Source: Empedobacter stercoris
GTDB taxonomy: Bacteria > Bacteroidota > Bacteroidia > Flavobacteriales > Weeksellaceae
Reading direction: 5' to 3'
DNA length: 64,000 nt
NCBI RefSeq assembly: GCF_020281205.1
Contig: NZ_JACXZC010000005.1
Coordinates: 1 to 64,000, forward strand
Part shown: positions 26,123 to 35,375 of the stretch, piece after piece
Layout of the letters: each line of letters opens with the position of its first letter
How positions within the stretch are numbered: the stretch's first letter is position 1
Made by a program: the position numbers and the translations under genes
Notes under the pieces: model-generated
What the model saw: the letters and a program-made list of their open reading frames with translations, nothing else
What the model was told of the DNA's origin: nothing
Database searches by the model: none

Positions 26123-29100
26123 ATGAAATTATTACCAACACTGAACAACAAAAAATTGAATTATCCTTTTTTGGCTTTAGTAGGTTCGTGTCTTTATATG
26201 ACATCTTGCGCTACGCAACATCCTCAATACGGGAAAAATATTAAGACCGAGAAGACACAAAAAGTTGAAGGCAACAAAATCCAATCAATCTATTTAATTG
26301 GTGATGCTGGCGATTTGGATCAGCCAATAAATAAACAGAATTTGAAAATGCTAAAAAATGAATTAGCAAAAGCAGATTCTACTTCTTATCTTTTCTTTTT
26401 GGGTGATAATATTTACGAAAATGGAATTGTAGTTGATTCTACAAAGAAAAATTATACGACAAGCCGAGATAAACTTCAACTTCAGATTGATTTAGCAAAA
26501 GAATTCAAAGGAAAAACACTTTTTATTCCAGGAAATCATGATTGGAGAAATGGTGTAAAAGGGCTAAAAGAACAAGAAAAAATAGTTAAAAAGCAATTAG
26601 GAAATAAAAAAGCATTCTTACCAAAAGATGCTTGTCCAATTGATAAAATAAATGTCAACGATAGTATTGGGATAATTGCAATAGATTCTGAATGGTATTT
26701 ACAAGATTGGGATAATCACCCAGGCCTTAACGAAAAGTGTGATATCAAATCGCGTGAAGCTTTTTTTGAAGAATTAGAATCACAATTAAATAAATATCAA
26801 AATCGCACAACTATAATCACTATGCATCATCCCTTGTTTTCGAATGGTACGCATGGTGGGCAATTTGATTTCAAAAAACAATTTTATCCATTTGGAGACG
26901 ATTTCAAAGTTCCTTTACCTATCATTGGATCTTTTATTAATTTGTTGCGTAGCACGACTGGGTTGAGTCCGCAAGATGTCAATAATTTCAAATATAGAGA
27001 AATGGCATCTCGTATTGCGACAATTATCGAAAATAGGAATAATGTCATTGTTGTTTCTGGTCATGATCATAATTTACAATACATTCAACAGAACAATGTC
27101 AAACAAATTATAAGTGGATCTGGCTCTAAAAAAGAATCGGCAAAAGCGGTTGGTAAAAATGATTTCTCTTATGGTGACAATGGTTTTGTTGTTTTAGATT
27201 TATATGACAATGGCGCTTCTTTGGCAAATTTTTATGGGTTCAAAAATGATGAAATCGAATTGTTATTATCAAAACAAGTTACAGAAAAGAAAAAGCAATA
27301 TTTGGCTCAGGTATATGACGATAAAAAAATGCCAAAAACAAAAGAAACAAGTGTATATGAGTTAGATGTAACAAAAAAATCTGATCCATATAAATTCTTT
27401 TTTGGTCGTCATTACCGCAAAACTTTCGGCCAAACAATAACAGCTAATACAGTTAATTTAAATCAACTGTATGGAGGTTTAACACCTATCAGAATGGGGG
27501 GCGGACATCAAACGAAAAGTTTGCGTTTAGTGAACAATAAAGGTGAAGAATACAATATGCGTTCGGTAAAAAAAAGTGCTACACAATTTATTCAACAAGT
27601 TGCCTTCAAAAATAAATATGTTGCAGATGAATTTGAAGATTCTTTTACTGAAAAATTTTTGATGGATTTTTATACAACCAATCACCCTTATTATCCGTTA
27701 GCAGTTGCAAATTTGATGAAGCCTATCCATATTATGCATGCTACGCCAAAATTATTTTATGTTCCCAAACAAGAAACGTTAAAAGAATACAACGAAAATT
27801 TTGGTGATGAGCTATATATGATTGAAGAACGTCCAATGGCTGGATATCAGGATGGTGTTTTCAGAAAGCCAACCGATATTGTAAGCACGGATGATATGCT
27901 GGTTGCGATTCAAAAAAATAAAGATGTAATTGTAGACAAACAAGCCTACATTCGTGCGCGACTTTTTGACATGTTGGTTGGCGATTGGGATCGACACTCG
28001 GATCAATGGCGTTGGGGTGCGTATGAAGAAAATGGAAAAACGATATATCGTGCAATTCCACGTGATCGCGATCAAGCATTTCCTCGTTACGATGGTCTTT
28101 TCTTTAACCTTATTATGCGGATTCCTCCACTTCGACATATGCAAGATTACAAAGATGATATCAAAAATGTAAAGTGGTTCAACCGTGAACCCTATCCATT
28201 AGACTTGGCTATTTTAGAATCATCTGATCTTAACCTTTGGAAACAAGAAGCACGCTATATTCAAGAAAATTTGAGCGATGAGTACATTAAACAATCGTTC
28301 GAATTAATTCCTACGGAAACAAAACAAGAATATGATCAAGACGTTATCAATCATATCATCTCTCGAAAATCTAAATTAGAAAAATTTGCAGAGGAATACA
28401 ATAAAATACTTCGCAAACTAATCATTTTAAAAGGGACAGATGAAGATGACGAATTTATCATTACTCGTTTAGCAAAAGGTAAAACAGCTATCAAAATCTA
28501 TTCAGGCAAAGAAAAAACATTAATTTTTGATGAAGAATTTGATAAAAAAGAAACCAAAGAAATTCGTTTGTATGGATTAAATGGAAAAGACAAATTCAGA
28601 GTCGAAGGTAAACCAAGTAATGCTATTTTAACACGTATTATTGGTGGAATTGATGATGATGATTACGAGGTGAAACGTGCAGCGAAAATAAAAGTATATG
28701 ATTACGCCAATGGCAGTAACGCTTCTGAATCTACTTTTCTAACTTCTAAAAATTTTGTCAACGATTATGAGGTCAATACATACGATTATAAACAACCGAT
28801 GTATAATTTCTTTACCATGTTACCCAACATTGGTTATAATCCCGACGATGGTTTAAAAATTGGACTTTCACCAACCTATACTATAAATGGATTTGACCGC
28901 AAACCATACTCTCAACGTCACAATTTACAAGTTAGTTATTATTTTGCGACAGGTGGTTGGGATGCGAAATACAAAGGTACTTTTACAAAAGCCTTAGGTA
29001 AGTGGAATTTAGACTTAAACGCTGCTTACACCAGCCCTACTTATAGTACAAATTTCTTCGGTTTTGGAAACGAAACAGTAAATAATCAAGAAGAAATAGG

Positions 29101-29845
29101 AATAGATTATAACCGTGTAAGATTAGAAAGTTATAGCATTGGTCCTTCTATTTTCAAAATTATGAACAACAATGGTCGATTAGATTTTTCTACCATTTAT
29201 AGTTACAAAAAAATTGAAGAAAACCTTGATCGTATCGTTGGTGACTTACCAGATATCAACCGAGATGTCTTTAAAGGACAACATTTTGGAGAAATCGGTG
29301 CTAAATATCTTTTCAAAAATTACGATAACGAATCATTACCAAAATTAGGAATGACATTTTTAGCACATGCAAAATGGATTTCGAATTTAACGGATTTTGA
29401 ACGTAATCACTTTTATACAGAGCTTAACTTAGGATTTACGCATAAAATTTCAGCAAATGGCCGATTGACAGTTGCTTCTATGCTTAAAGGAAAAGCTATT
29501 TGGGGTGATTTTATGGAGTTTTATCAAATGGCTAACTTAGGAGGAGATCAAGATTTACGTGGATACCGATTAGGACGTTTTGCCGGAGACAAAGTTTTCT
29601 TACAAACATCAGATTTACGTTTTGACGCATTACGTTTCAAAGCTATTGTTCCATTGAGATTAGGTGTTTTTGTTGGTGCAGACTACGGACGAGTTTGGTT
29701 AAATGGAGAAGATTCCGATAAATGGCATTCATCTATGGGTGGAGGATTATGGATCAATGGAGCGCAATCCATTACCGCAACCATCTCTTACTTCAAAGGT
29801 GAGGATCCAGGTCGAGTAGTTTTCGGATTAAATTTTGGATTTTAA
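26123..29845 (+). CDS. Lipoprotein: calcineurin-like phosphoesterase fused to a BamA/TamA-like outer-membrane barrel
   Basis: A 1240-residue envelope protein. The lipobox YMTSC gives a lipidated Cys near residue 30. The metallophosphoesterase domain (about 45-350) has all metal motifs: IGDAGD, LGDNIYENG, GNHDWRNG, MHHPLFSNG and SGHDHNLQ. A middle region (about 400-880) of unknown fold contains RLFDMLVGDWDRHSDQW, a kinase-like pattern. The C-terminal third is a surface-antigen-type beta-barrel with NLGGDQDLRGYRLGRF and a terminal VVFGLNFGF strand. I start at the second in-frame ATG (26123) because the first overlaps the divergent gene. Such large fusions occur in other Bacteroidota; substrate unknown. 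Confidence 0.87.
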   Translation: MKLLPTLNNKKLNYPFLALVGSCLYMTSCATQHPQYGKNIKTEKTQKVEGNKIQSIYLIGDAGDLDQPINKQNLKMLKNELAKADSTSYLFFLGDNIYENGIVVDSTKKNYTTSRDKLQLQIDLAKEFKGKTLFIPGNHDWRNGVKGLKEQEKIVKKQLGNKKAFLPKDACPIDKINVNDSIGIIAIDSEWYLQDWDNHPGLNEKCDIKSREAFFEELESQLNKYQNRTTIITMHHPLFSNGTHGGQFDFKKQFYPFGDDFKVPLPIIGSFINLLRSTTGLSPQDVNNFKYREMASRIATIIENRNNVIVVSGHDHNLQYIQQNNVKQIISGSGSKKESAKAVGKNDFSYGDNGFVVLDLYDNGASLANFYGFKNDEIELLLSKQVTEKKKQYLAQVYDDKKMPKTKETSVYELDVTKKSDPYKFFFGRHYRKTFGQTITANTVNLNQLYGGLTPIRMGGGHQTKSLRLVNNKGEEYNMRSVKKSATQFIQQVAFKNKYVADEFEDSFTEKFLMDFYTTNHPYYPLAVANLMKPIHIMHATPKLFYVPKQETLKEYNENFGDELYMIEERPMAGYQDGVFRKPTDIVSTDDMLVAIQKNKDVIVDKQAYIRARLFDMLVGDWDRHSDQWRWGAYEENGKTIYRAIPRDRDQAFPRYDGLFFNLIMRIPPLRHMQDYKDDIKNVKWFNREPYPLDLAILESSDLNLWKQEARYIQENLSDEYIKQSFELIPTETKQEYDQDVINHIISRKSKLEKFAEEYNKILRKLIILKGTDEDDEFIITRLAKGKTAIKIYSGKEKTLIFDEEFDKKETKEIRLYGLNGKDKFRVEGKPSNAILTRIIGGIDDDDYEVKRAAKIKVYDYANGSNASESTFLTSKNFVNDYEVNTYDYKQPMYNFFTMLPNIGYNPDDGLKIGLSPTYTINGFDRKPYSQRHNLQVSYYFATGGWDAKYKGTFTKALGKWNLDLNAAYTSPTYSTNFFGFGNETVNNQEEIGIDYNRVRLESYSIGPSIFKIMNNNGRLDFSTIYSYKKIEENLDRIVGDLPDINRDVFKGQHFGEIGAKYLFKNYDNESLPKLGMTFLAHAKWISNLTDFERNHFYTELNLGFTHKISANGRLTVASMLKGKAIWGDFMEFYQMANLGGDQDLRGYRLGRFAGDKVFLQTSDLRFDALRFKAIVPLRLGVFVGADYGRVWLNGEDSDKWHSSMGGGLWINGAQSITATISYFKGEDPGRVVFGLNFGF

Positions 29846-29877
29846 TAAATCTTTCAATAACGCTAAAGAAAAGAATG

Positions 29878-29908
29878 ATAACTCGATTGTTTAATTGAGT
29901 TATATTTT
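29878..29908 (+). terminator. Terminator of the phosphoesterase-barrel gene
   Basis: Stem ATAACTC / GAGTTAT extended by an inner ATT/AAT pair, followed by ATTTT. Confidence 0.55.
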
Positions 29909-29918
29909 CCTAATTTTA
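29887..29918 (+). promoter_or_regulatory. Candidate promoter of recQ
   Basis: TTG (29887-29889), 21 nt, TAATTTTA (29911-29918), 17 nt before the TTG start codon. The -7 box departs from consensus at the last base. Confidence 0.35.
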
Positions 29919-29935
29919 CAACAAAGCTTTGTAAT

Positions 29936-31798
29936 TTGACTGCAAAAGAAATTCTTTTCAAATATTGGAACTACCCTTCTTTCAAAACGCCGCAAGAAGA
30001 AATTATTTCTAATGTATTAGAAAGTAAAGATACTTTGGCTATTTTACCTACTGGTGGAGGAAAATCCTTGTGTTATCAAGTTCCTGCAATTATGTTTGAT
30101 GGATTGACCTTGGTAATTTCTCCATTAATTGCTCTGATGAAAGATCAAGTACAGAATTTAACGTCCAAAGGTATTTCTACGGCGTATATTACGAATGAAA
30201 TCGATCAAAATACAATCGGAAAAATTTTAGACGATTGTCAAAATAACAGAATAAAGTTGTTATATGTTTCGCCAGAACGTTTGCAAAGTAGAATTTTTAT
30301 CGAACGTTTGAAGCAGATTAATATTAGTTTACTTGCGGTAGATGAAGCACATTGTGTTTCTGAATGGGGACATGATTTTCGCCCAGCCTATCATCGAATT
30401 GCTCGATTAAAAACCATTCTACCCAAAGTACCTATTTTAGCACTTACAGCGACAGCAACTGAAAAAATTCAACTTGAAATTATTGAAAAACTTGAGCTTA
30501 ATCAACCTCAAATTTTCAAATCCTCTTTAAAACGAGAAAATCTTTCGTACAATGTTTTTCTATCCACCGACAAGAAAAAAGATTTAATTTATTACTTAAA
30601 AAAATATTCAGGTTCGAGTATCATATTTGTTCGAAATAGAAAATTAACGTACGAAATAGCTAATTTTTTGAGTCAAAATGGCTTTGATGCCGATTATTTT
30701 CATGCCAAATTAACCAAAGACGAAAAGGAAGAAAAACAACGCAATTGGATGTTGAGTAATTCGCGTATTATGGTTTCGACAAATGCATTTGGAATGGGAA
30801 TCGATAAACCGAATGTACGCACAGTCTTTCATATCGATTTACCACAAGGTATAGAAGCATATTACCAAGAAGTCGGACGCGCTGGTCGTGACGAACAGGA
30901 GTCGCATGGAATTTACCTCTATCATCCCGATGATCGTATACAAGCCGAGAATATTTTCAAAGCTAATTTACCTTCGCAACAAGATTTTATCAAAATCTCG
31001 AATTGTTTATTTAGTCAATTACAACTTGCTGAAGGCGAATTAACCGAAATGAATTACCAGTTAGACATTCCGAAATTTGCCGAAAAATTTGGTTTAAATC
31101 TAAAAATGGTTCTTCAATTTTTAGATTTTCTAAATACAAAAGAAATTATTCAACAAAAGAATTATACACAAAATAGTACACTTCAAATTTTAGCTTCGCC
31201 ACATTCAATTAATCAAGGTGAAAACCAAATTTTTGATTATTTACAACGTCATTATCCTGGAATTTACACTTACAGTAGAGAAATTTCGGAAAGTAAAATG
31301 GCGTTTGATTTGCACAGAAGTATTGGTGACATCAGAAACGCTTTGCATGATTATTATAAAAATGGAACAATCGATTATTCGGATCGATTTTTAGCGCGTT
31401 TTAGATTCCTTGTTCCAAGAGATTCCAATGCATTTAAAAACAAACTGTGGAAAGATTTCGAATCGATTCAAGTGAATAACTGGAAACGTTTGCAAGCAAT
31501 GATATATTATGCTGAACAAAATACAATTTGTAGAGAACGTTTGTTGTTTGGTTATTTTAATCAAAAATCTGATGAAAATTGTGGAAAATGTGATGTTTGC
31601 CAATCAAAAAAACAAACTAAGAATTTTAATGCTAACGATTTGATTGAATATTTAAAAGAAGGTGAGAAAACGCAAGCCGAAATCCTCTCAAAATTCATAA
31701 ATTTGCCAAAAGATATAATCGTTGAAGAATTGCAATATTTAATCGACGAAATGCGAGTTCAACCAATTGGATTCGATTCTTATAAACTAATAGAATAA
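29936..31798 (+). CDS. recQ: RecQ family ATP-dependent DNA helicase
   Basis: A 3'-5' DNA helicase of recombination and replication-fork repair. Walker A is PTGGGKS (38-44), followed by VDEAHCVSEWGHDFRPAY (DEAH box and aromatic loop), LTATAT, the RecQ motif V MVSTNAFGMGIDKPNVR and VGRAGRDEQESHG. The C-terminal zinc cluster is CRERLLFGYFNQ with CGKCDVC. The winged helix is present and there is no HRDC domain in the 620 residues. The start codon is TTG. fmt follows after 2 nt, so the two are co-transcribed. A second RecQ-like helicase often exists in these genomes; this is the short form. Confidence 0.93.
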   Translation: MTAKEILFKYWNYPSFKTPQEEIISNVLESKDTLAILPTGGGKSLCYQVPAIMFDGLTLVISPLIALMKDQVQNLTSKGISTAYITNEIDQNTIGKILDDCQNNRIKLLYVSPERLQSRIFIERLKQINISLLAVDEAHCVSEWGHDFRPAYHRIARLKTILPKVPILALTATATEKIQLEIIEKLELNQPQIFKSSLKRENLSYNVFLSTDKKKDLIYYLKKYSGSSIIFVRNRKLTYEIANFLSQNGFDADYFHAKLTKDEKEEKQRNWMLSNSRIMVSTNAFGMGIDKPNVRTVFHIDLPQGIEAYYQEVGRAGRDEQESHGIYLYHPDDRIQAENIFKANLPSQQDFIKISNCLFSQLQLAEGELTEMNYQLDIPKFAEKFGLNLKMVLQFLDFLNTKEIIQQKNYTQNSTLQILASPHSINQGENQIFDYLQRHYPGIYTYSREISESKMAFDLHRSIGDIRNALHDYYKNGTIDYSDRFLARFRFLVPRDSNAFKNKLWKDFESIQVNNWKRLQAMIYYAEQNTICRERLLFGYFNQKSDENCGKCDVCQSKKQTKNFNANDLIEYLKEGEKTQAEILSKFINLPKDIIVEELQYLIDEMRVQPIGFDSYKLIE

Positions 31799-31800
31799 AA

Positions 31801-32742
31801 ATGCGAGTAGTCTTTATGGGTACGCCCGAATTTGCGGCGACATCATTGAATGAAATCAATACAAATAGTCATCACGAAGTAGTTGGAGTTGTTACTGTTC
31901 CTGATAAACCATCTGGAAGAGGACAGAAAATGAATATTTCAGATGTTAAAAAATATGCGTTAGAACATAATCTACCTTTGGCTCAACCAGAAAAATTACG
32001 TGACGATGCATTCATCGAAACGTTAAAAAGTTGGAACGCAGATGTTTTTGTTGTTGTTGCTTTTCGTATGTTACCACAAGTTGTATGGTCTATTCCTGCA
32101 AAAGGAACATTTAACCTACACGGATCGCTACTTCCTCAATACCGTGGAGCAGCTCCGATCAATTGGGCAGTAATGAATGGAGACAACGAAACTGGTGTAA
32201 CCACTTTTCTGATTGATGAAAAAATTGATACAGGAAATATCTTAATTTCTGATAAAGTCACAATTGAAGAAAATGATAATGTCGGAAAAATTCATGACGA
32301 ATTGATGCATATTGGTGCTAAATTAGTAGTAAAAACATTAGATGGTTTAGAAAACGAATCGTTGAAACCTCATCCACAAGAAGAAACAATCGAATTAAAA
32401 CACGCTCCTAAAATTTTTAAAGAAGATTGTAAAATTGATTGGAATCAATCAATCAATACTATTCATAATAAAATTAGAGGACTTTCTCCTTATCCATGTG
32501 CTTGGACAACTTTTGGCAATGGAGAAAACTATAAATCTTTAAAATTATATGGTGGTTTAAAAACTGATTTGGTTTTAGAGGCTGAAAATTTTCAATTAGT
32601 TCTACAAAAAAATAATCTATATATAAAACTACCTCAGGGAGTTTACGAAATTTTAGAACTTCAACCCGAAGGAAAACGTCGAATGTCTGCCAAAGATTTT
32701 ATCAACGGACATCAAAACGAAGACACCTTATTCGTAAAATAA
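31801..32742 (+). CDS. fmt: Methionyl-tRNA formyltransferase
   Basis: Formylates initiator Met-tRNA using 10-formyl-THF. MRVVFMGTPEFAATSL opens the Rossmann-like domain, FNLHGSLLPQYRGAAPINWA carries the catalytic His and folate site, and GVTTFLIDEKIDTG completes the active site; the C-terminal OB-like tRNA-binding domain ends at RRMSAKDFINGH. Length (313 aa) is standard. It lies 2 nt after recQ and is followed by hup with its own promoter. Confidence 0.97.
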   Translation: MRVVFMGTPEFAATSLNEINTNSHHEVVGVVTVPDKPSGRGQKMNISDVKKYALEHNLPLAQPEKLRDDAFIETLKSWNADVFVVVAFRMLPQVVWSIPAKGTFNLHGSLLPQYRGAAPINWAVMNGDNETGVTTFLIDEKIDTGNILISDKVTIEENDNVGKIHDELMHIGAKLVVKTLDGLENESLKPHPQEETIELKHAPKIFKEDCKIDWNQSINTIHNKIRGLSPYPCAWTTFGNGENYKSLKLYGGLKTDLVLEAENFQLVLQKNNLYIKLPQGVYEILELQPEGKRRMSAKDFINGHQNEDTLFVK

Positions 32743-32815
32743 GTACTTATTTACTGATTTTTGACACAAATTTGAAGAAAAGTGCAAAATTTATTGATTT
32801 TTTTAGCCTTGAAAC

Positions 32816-32845
32816 TTGCACAAATAAAGGGAAAGAGTATATTTG
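32816..32845 (+). promoter_or_regulatory. Promoter of the HU gene (TTG-N19-TATATTTG)
   Basis: TTG at 32816-32818, a 19-nt spacer and TATATTTG at 32838-32845 fit the flavobacterial -33/-7 consensus exactly. A 29-nt gap leads to the ATG. This is the best promoter match in the window, as expected for an abundant protein. Confidence 0.8.
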
Positions 32846-32874
32846 TGTATAAATTAATTTAAAAAGTTACAACT

Positions 32875-33159
32875 ATGAACAAATCAGAACTTATTGATGC
32901 AATTGCAGCTGACGCTGGAATTTCTAAAGAAGCCGCTAAAAAAGCCCTAAACTCATTTACAGAAAATGTAACTAAAGCTTTAGCAAGTGGAGATAAAGTT
33001 GCTTTAGTAGGATTCGGGACTTTCTCTACGTCGGAGAGAGCTGCAAGAACAGGTATCAACCCACAAACTAAAAAAGAAATCAAAATTGCTGCTAAAACTG
33101 TAGCTAAATTTAAAGCTGGATCTGAATTATCAGGAGCAGTTGATACAAAAAAGAAATAA
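32875..33159 (+). CDS. hup: HU family DNA-binding protein
   Basis: A 94-residue nucleoid protein that bends DNA as a dimer. [32 protein letters not shown] with the DNA-intercalating Pro arm, and [17 protein letters not shown] match HU throughout. It is monocistronic with a consensus promoter and a strong terminator, and its codon use looks more GC-balanced than its neighbours, consistent with high expression. Confidence 0.97.
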   Translation: MNKSELIDAIAADAGISKEAAKKALNSFTENVTKALASGDKVALVGFGTFSTSERAARTGINPQTKKEIKIAAKTVAKFKAGSELSGAVDTKKK

Positions 33160-33171
33160 TAATTTTCTGAT

Positions 33172-33203
33172 AAAAAAAATCCACTCATTGAGTGGATTTT
33201 TTT
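33172..33203. terminator. Bidirectional terminator between hup and the e(P4)-like gene
   Basis: AATCCACTCA / TGAGTGGATT stem with an eight-A run before and seven T after, serving two convergent genes. Confidence 0.9.
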
Positions 33204-33221
33204 ATTCTATTTTAATAAATA

Positions 33222-34055
33222 TTAATGACTTGGTGTTTCTTTTGCTGCTTCGTAAATAATTGAATCTTTCTGTTCTTGAGTCAAATCATATTTATAATCA
33301 AAAATTGCAGATTCCCAATCTCCATAGCCAACATTAGGTAAAACAATAAATCTTTTACCAAATTCAGCTTTCAAAGTCTCAACTGCTGCAGCTCTTTCTT
33401 TTTCAGATTTATGATTATCAAACAAATTAGAAAAATCTGTTAAACTATCTCCTAATAATAGAACAATATCAAAATCTTTTGCAATATTTTGACGACGAGT
33501 TTCTTTACTACTCTCTTTGCTTCTCAAAATCAAATTTTGAGGACTTTGTAACGGATAGTTGTATTTCATCAAATTAGCTAAAGTTCCTGGACGTTCTTCT
33601 TCGTATCTATTCGTGATATAAAAAATCTGAACTCCCTTACTCGCTGCGTATTGAAAAAACTCTAAAGATCCTGCTAATGGAGTTGCAATCCCTTTTGAAG
33701 TCCAATTTGCCCACGTATCTTGCGACCAAGTTTTACCTTGTTTCGCCATTTCTACAGCGTAATATGAATTATCTAAAAATGTTTCATCAATATCTGATAC
33801 AATAGCGATGGGTTTTTCGCCTTTCGCTGCAATCGCTTCATCTAAACGCAATTTCGCAACGTTATAAGCTTGTTGACTTAAAGCTTGATACTCAGCTGCT
33901 CTTTGTTGAAAAAAAGCGGCATATATTTTACCATCAACTTGTAAACTATGATTTGTTGTTGTTTTCTGTTGCTCTTGTATAGCTACTTTCGGTGTTTGAC
34001 AAGCTGTTAAACCAAAAAGCATTACACTTCCCAACATCAATTGTAAATGTTTCAT
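33222..34055 (-). CDS. Lipoprotein e(P4)-like acid phosphatase / 5'-nucleotidase
   Basis: A 277-residue class C acid phosphatase of the HAD superfamily, anchored by a lipidated Cys (lipobox GLTAC). The nucleophile motif AIVSDIDETFLDNS is intact, with FYITNRYEEE (motif II) and LLLGDSLTDF (motif IV acidic pair). e(P4) of Haemophilus dephosphorylates nucleotides such as NMN and 5'-mononucleotides outside the inner membrane, and a similar scavenging role is likely. It is followed by the hup terminator and stands alone. Confidence 0.9.
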   Translation of the reverse strand: MKHLQLMLGSVMLFGLTACQTPKVAIQEQQKTTTNHSLQVDGKIYAAFFQQRAAEYQALSQQAYNVAKLRLDEAIAAKGEKPIAIVSDIDETFLDNSYYAVEMAKQGKTWSQDTWANWTSKGIATPLAGSLEFFQYAASKGVQIFYITNRYEEERPGTLANLMKYNYPLQSPQNLILRSKESSKETRRQNIAKDFDIVLLLGDSLTDFSNLFDNHKSEKERAAAVETLKAEFGKRFIVLPNVGYGDWESAIFDYKYDLTQEQKDSIIYEAAKETPSH

Positions 34056-34109
34056 ATAAACTTATTCTTGCTTGCAAAATTAAGCATATATCTAATTTTT
34101 TAACTATAA

Positions 34110-34661
34110 TTAATGAACGAATTTAACTGAATCAAGATTTGACTCGTATAAATATTGTTTCAAATGAATAACTTGTTGATTGATTTCTAATGTAATCTCC
34201 ACAAAATCCATTTCATTAAAATTTGAAAAATTGTGATCAAAAAAATAAATATTTCGAATGACATGCGCTTCAGGAAGAATCGTATTCTTAAGTAAAATAT
34301 CATTTGTTCCCATGTTCAATTCTCCATAAAAAGTTACGTCTGCCTTTATTTTTTCTTGTAAAGTAGAAGAAAAATAAGTCGCTTCTTTCAAATTAATTCG
34401 AATTGTTTTATGGGTATGATTTTCTATAGAAATCAATAATTCTAACGTTTTCTCTTTTTTTGTAATCGAAGAAATTACAAAATTATAAGGCAACGCATTG
34501 TGTTCAAAATTCTCCTTCTTTTCGTTTGATTTATCAATTGCAATAAACGATACTTTTGGTTCTTCTATTTCAATATTTTTGACTACTGTTTTCTTAGAAT
34601 TCATTTTTTTGTAAAGCACTAAAATGATTAAAATAAGAACAAATAAAATTAAATATTTCAT
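34110..34661 (-). CDS. Hypothetical protein with N-terminal membrane anchor
   Basis: A 183-residue protein with one hydrophobic N-terminal segment (about 3-17, followed by YKKMNSKK), predicting an anchored protein. The remainder from about residue 60 alternates hydrophobic and polar residues in a beta-sandwich-like pattern (TLELLISIENHTHKTIRIN, FVEITLEINQQVIHLKQY), similar in style to immunoglobulin-like adhesion or assembly domains, but I recognise no family. There is no lipobox. No operon partner within 50 nt on either side. Confidence 0.65.
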   Translation of the reverse strand: MKYLILFVLILIILVLYKKMNSKKTVVKNIEIEEPKVSFIAIDKSNEKKENFEHNALPYNFVISSITKKEKTLELLISIENHTHKTIRINLKEATYFSSTLQEKIKADVTFYGELNMGTNDILLKNTILPEAHVIRNIYFFDHNFSNFNEMDFVEITLEINQQVIHLKQYLYESNLDSVKFVH

Positions 34662-34707
34662 TTTACAAAGTTAACTATTATTGCATTCTTTACAGAAATG
34701 TGTTCAC

Positions 34708-34738
34708 AAAAAAAGTAAGTGATTAAACTTACTTTTTA
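34708..34738. terminator. Terminator after the GNAT gene
   Basis: AAAAAGTAAGT / ACTTACTTTTT stem with a GATTA-type loop; T-runs on both strands. Confidence 0.8.
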
Positions 34739-34758
34739 TCTGATAAATTATTGTGATA

Positions 34759-35322
34759 TTAAACAGATTTGTACTGCATATGTTCATGATTTTCATTCAT
34801 CAACATTTTTTCGCCAACGACAACAAAACCTTTTCTTTCATACAACTTTTTAGCATTCGGATTGGTAAAATCAACCAATAAGCCTAACGTTTGTTTTCGA
34901 TGATGAACAATTTCTTCAATCAAATAATCTAATATTTTAGAACCAATTCCTTTCCCTCTAAAATCTTCAGAAACAGCAATTGTATCTATATAAATTTCTC
35001 CAGCTTGCGTTTCATCTTGAGGTTGTATAGTTTGATTATAATTAGTTTTTAAAAAATCTAAAACGGGTTTTCTTAAATCATTTAATTTTCCTCCATCATA
35101 AAAAGTTGTTGTACCAGCAAATTGATTTTCATATTCAATTACAACTGTATTTTGATAACTGTATTGATTATTCTCTTGTTCGATTAATTTTTTTAAGAAT
35201 AAAATTCCTTCTTCGTAGTCAGTTTTTCCAATAAAATCAAACACAATTTTATCCATTGCTAACATCATCAATTTTGCGATAGATGCAGCATCTTCTTTTG
35301 TTGCTTCTCTAAAATTTAACAT
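34759..35322 (-). CDS. GNAT family N-acetyltransferase
   Basis: A 187-residue acetyl-CoA-dependent acyltransferase. The acetyl-CoA site is IAVSEDFRGKGIGSKILDYL (motif A, R/Q-x-x-G-x-G/A) and the C-terminal NPNAKKLYERKGFVVVGE is motif B. The N-terminal half (NFREATKEDAASIAKLMM) is standard. Acceptor unknown. Its start codon lies just past the terminator of the upstream lipoprotein gene, so it needs its own promoter or read-through. Confidence 0.88.
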   Translation of the reverse strand: MLNFREATKEDAASIAKLMMLAMDKIVFDFIGKTDYEEGILFLKKLIEQENNQYSYQNTVVIEYENQFAGTTTFYDGGKLNDLRKPVLDFLKTNYNQTIQPQDETQAGEIYIDTIAVSEDFRGKGIGSKILDYLIEEIVHHRKQTLGLLVDFTNPNAKKLYERKGFVVVGEKMLMNENHEHMQYKSV

Positions 35323-35352
35323 AAAAAATAGCCTTGAGATTTCTCAAGGCTA
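35323..35352 (-). terminator. Terminator of the helical lipoprotein gene
   Basis: Perfect 11-bp stem TAGCCTTGAGA / TCTCAAGGCTA, followed on the minus strand by a T-run that reaches the start codon of the next gene at 35322. Confidence 0.85.
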
Positions 35353-35375
35353 AGTTAACAATAATAATATTGATA

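Noticed and set aside
27812-28144. Minus-strand ORFs inside the phosphoesterase-barrel gene
   Set aside because: They overlap a well-supported gene throughout and encode compositionally odd, His/Ile-rich peptides.
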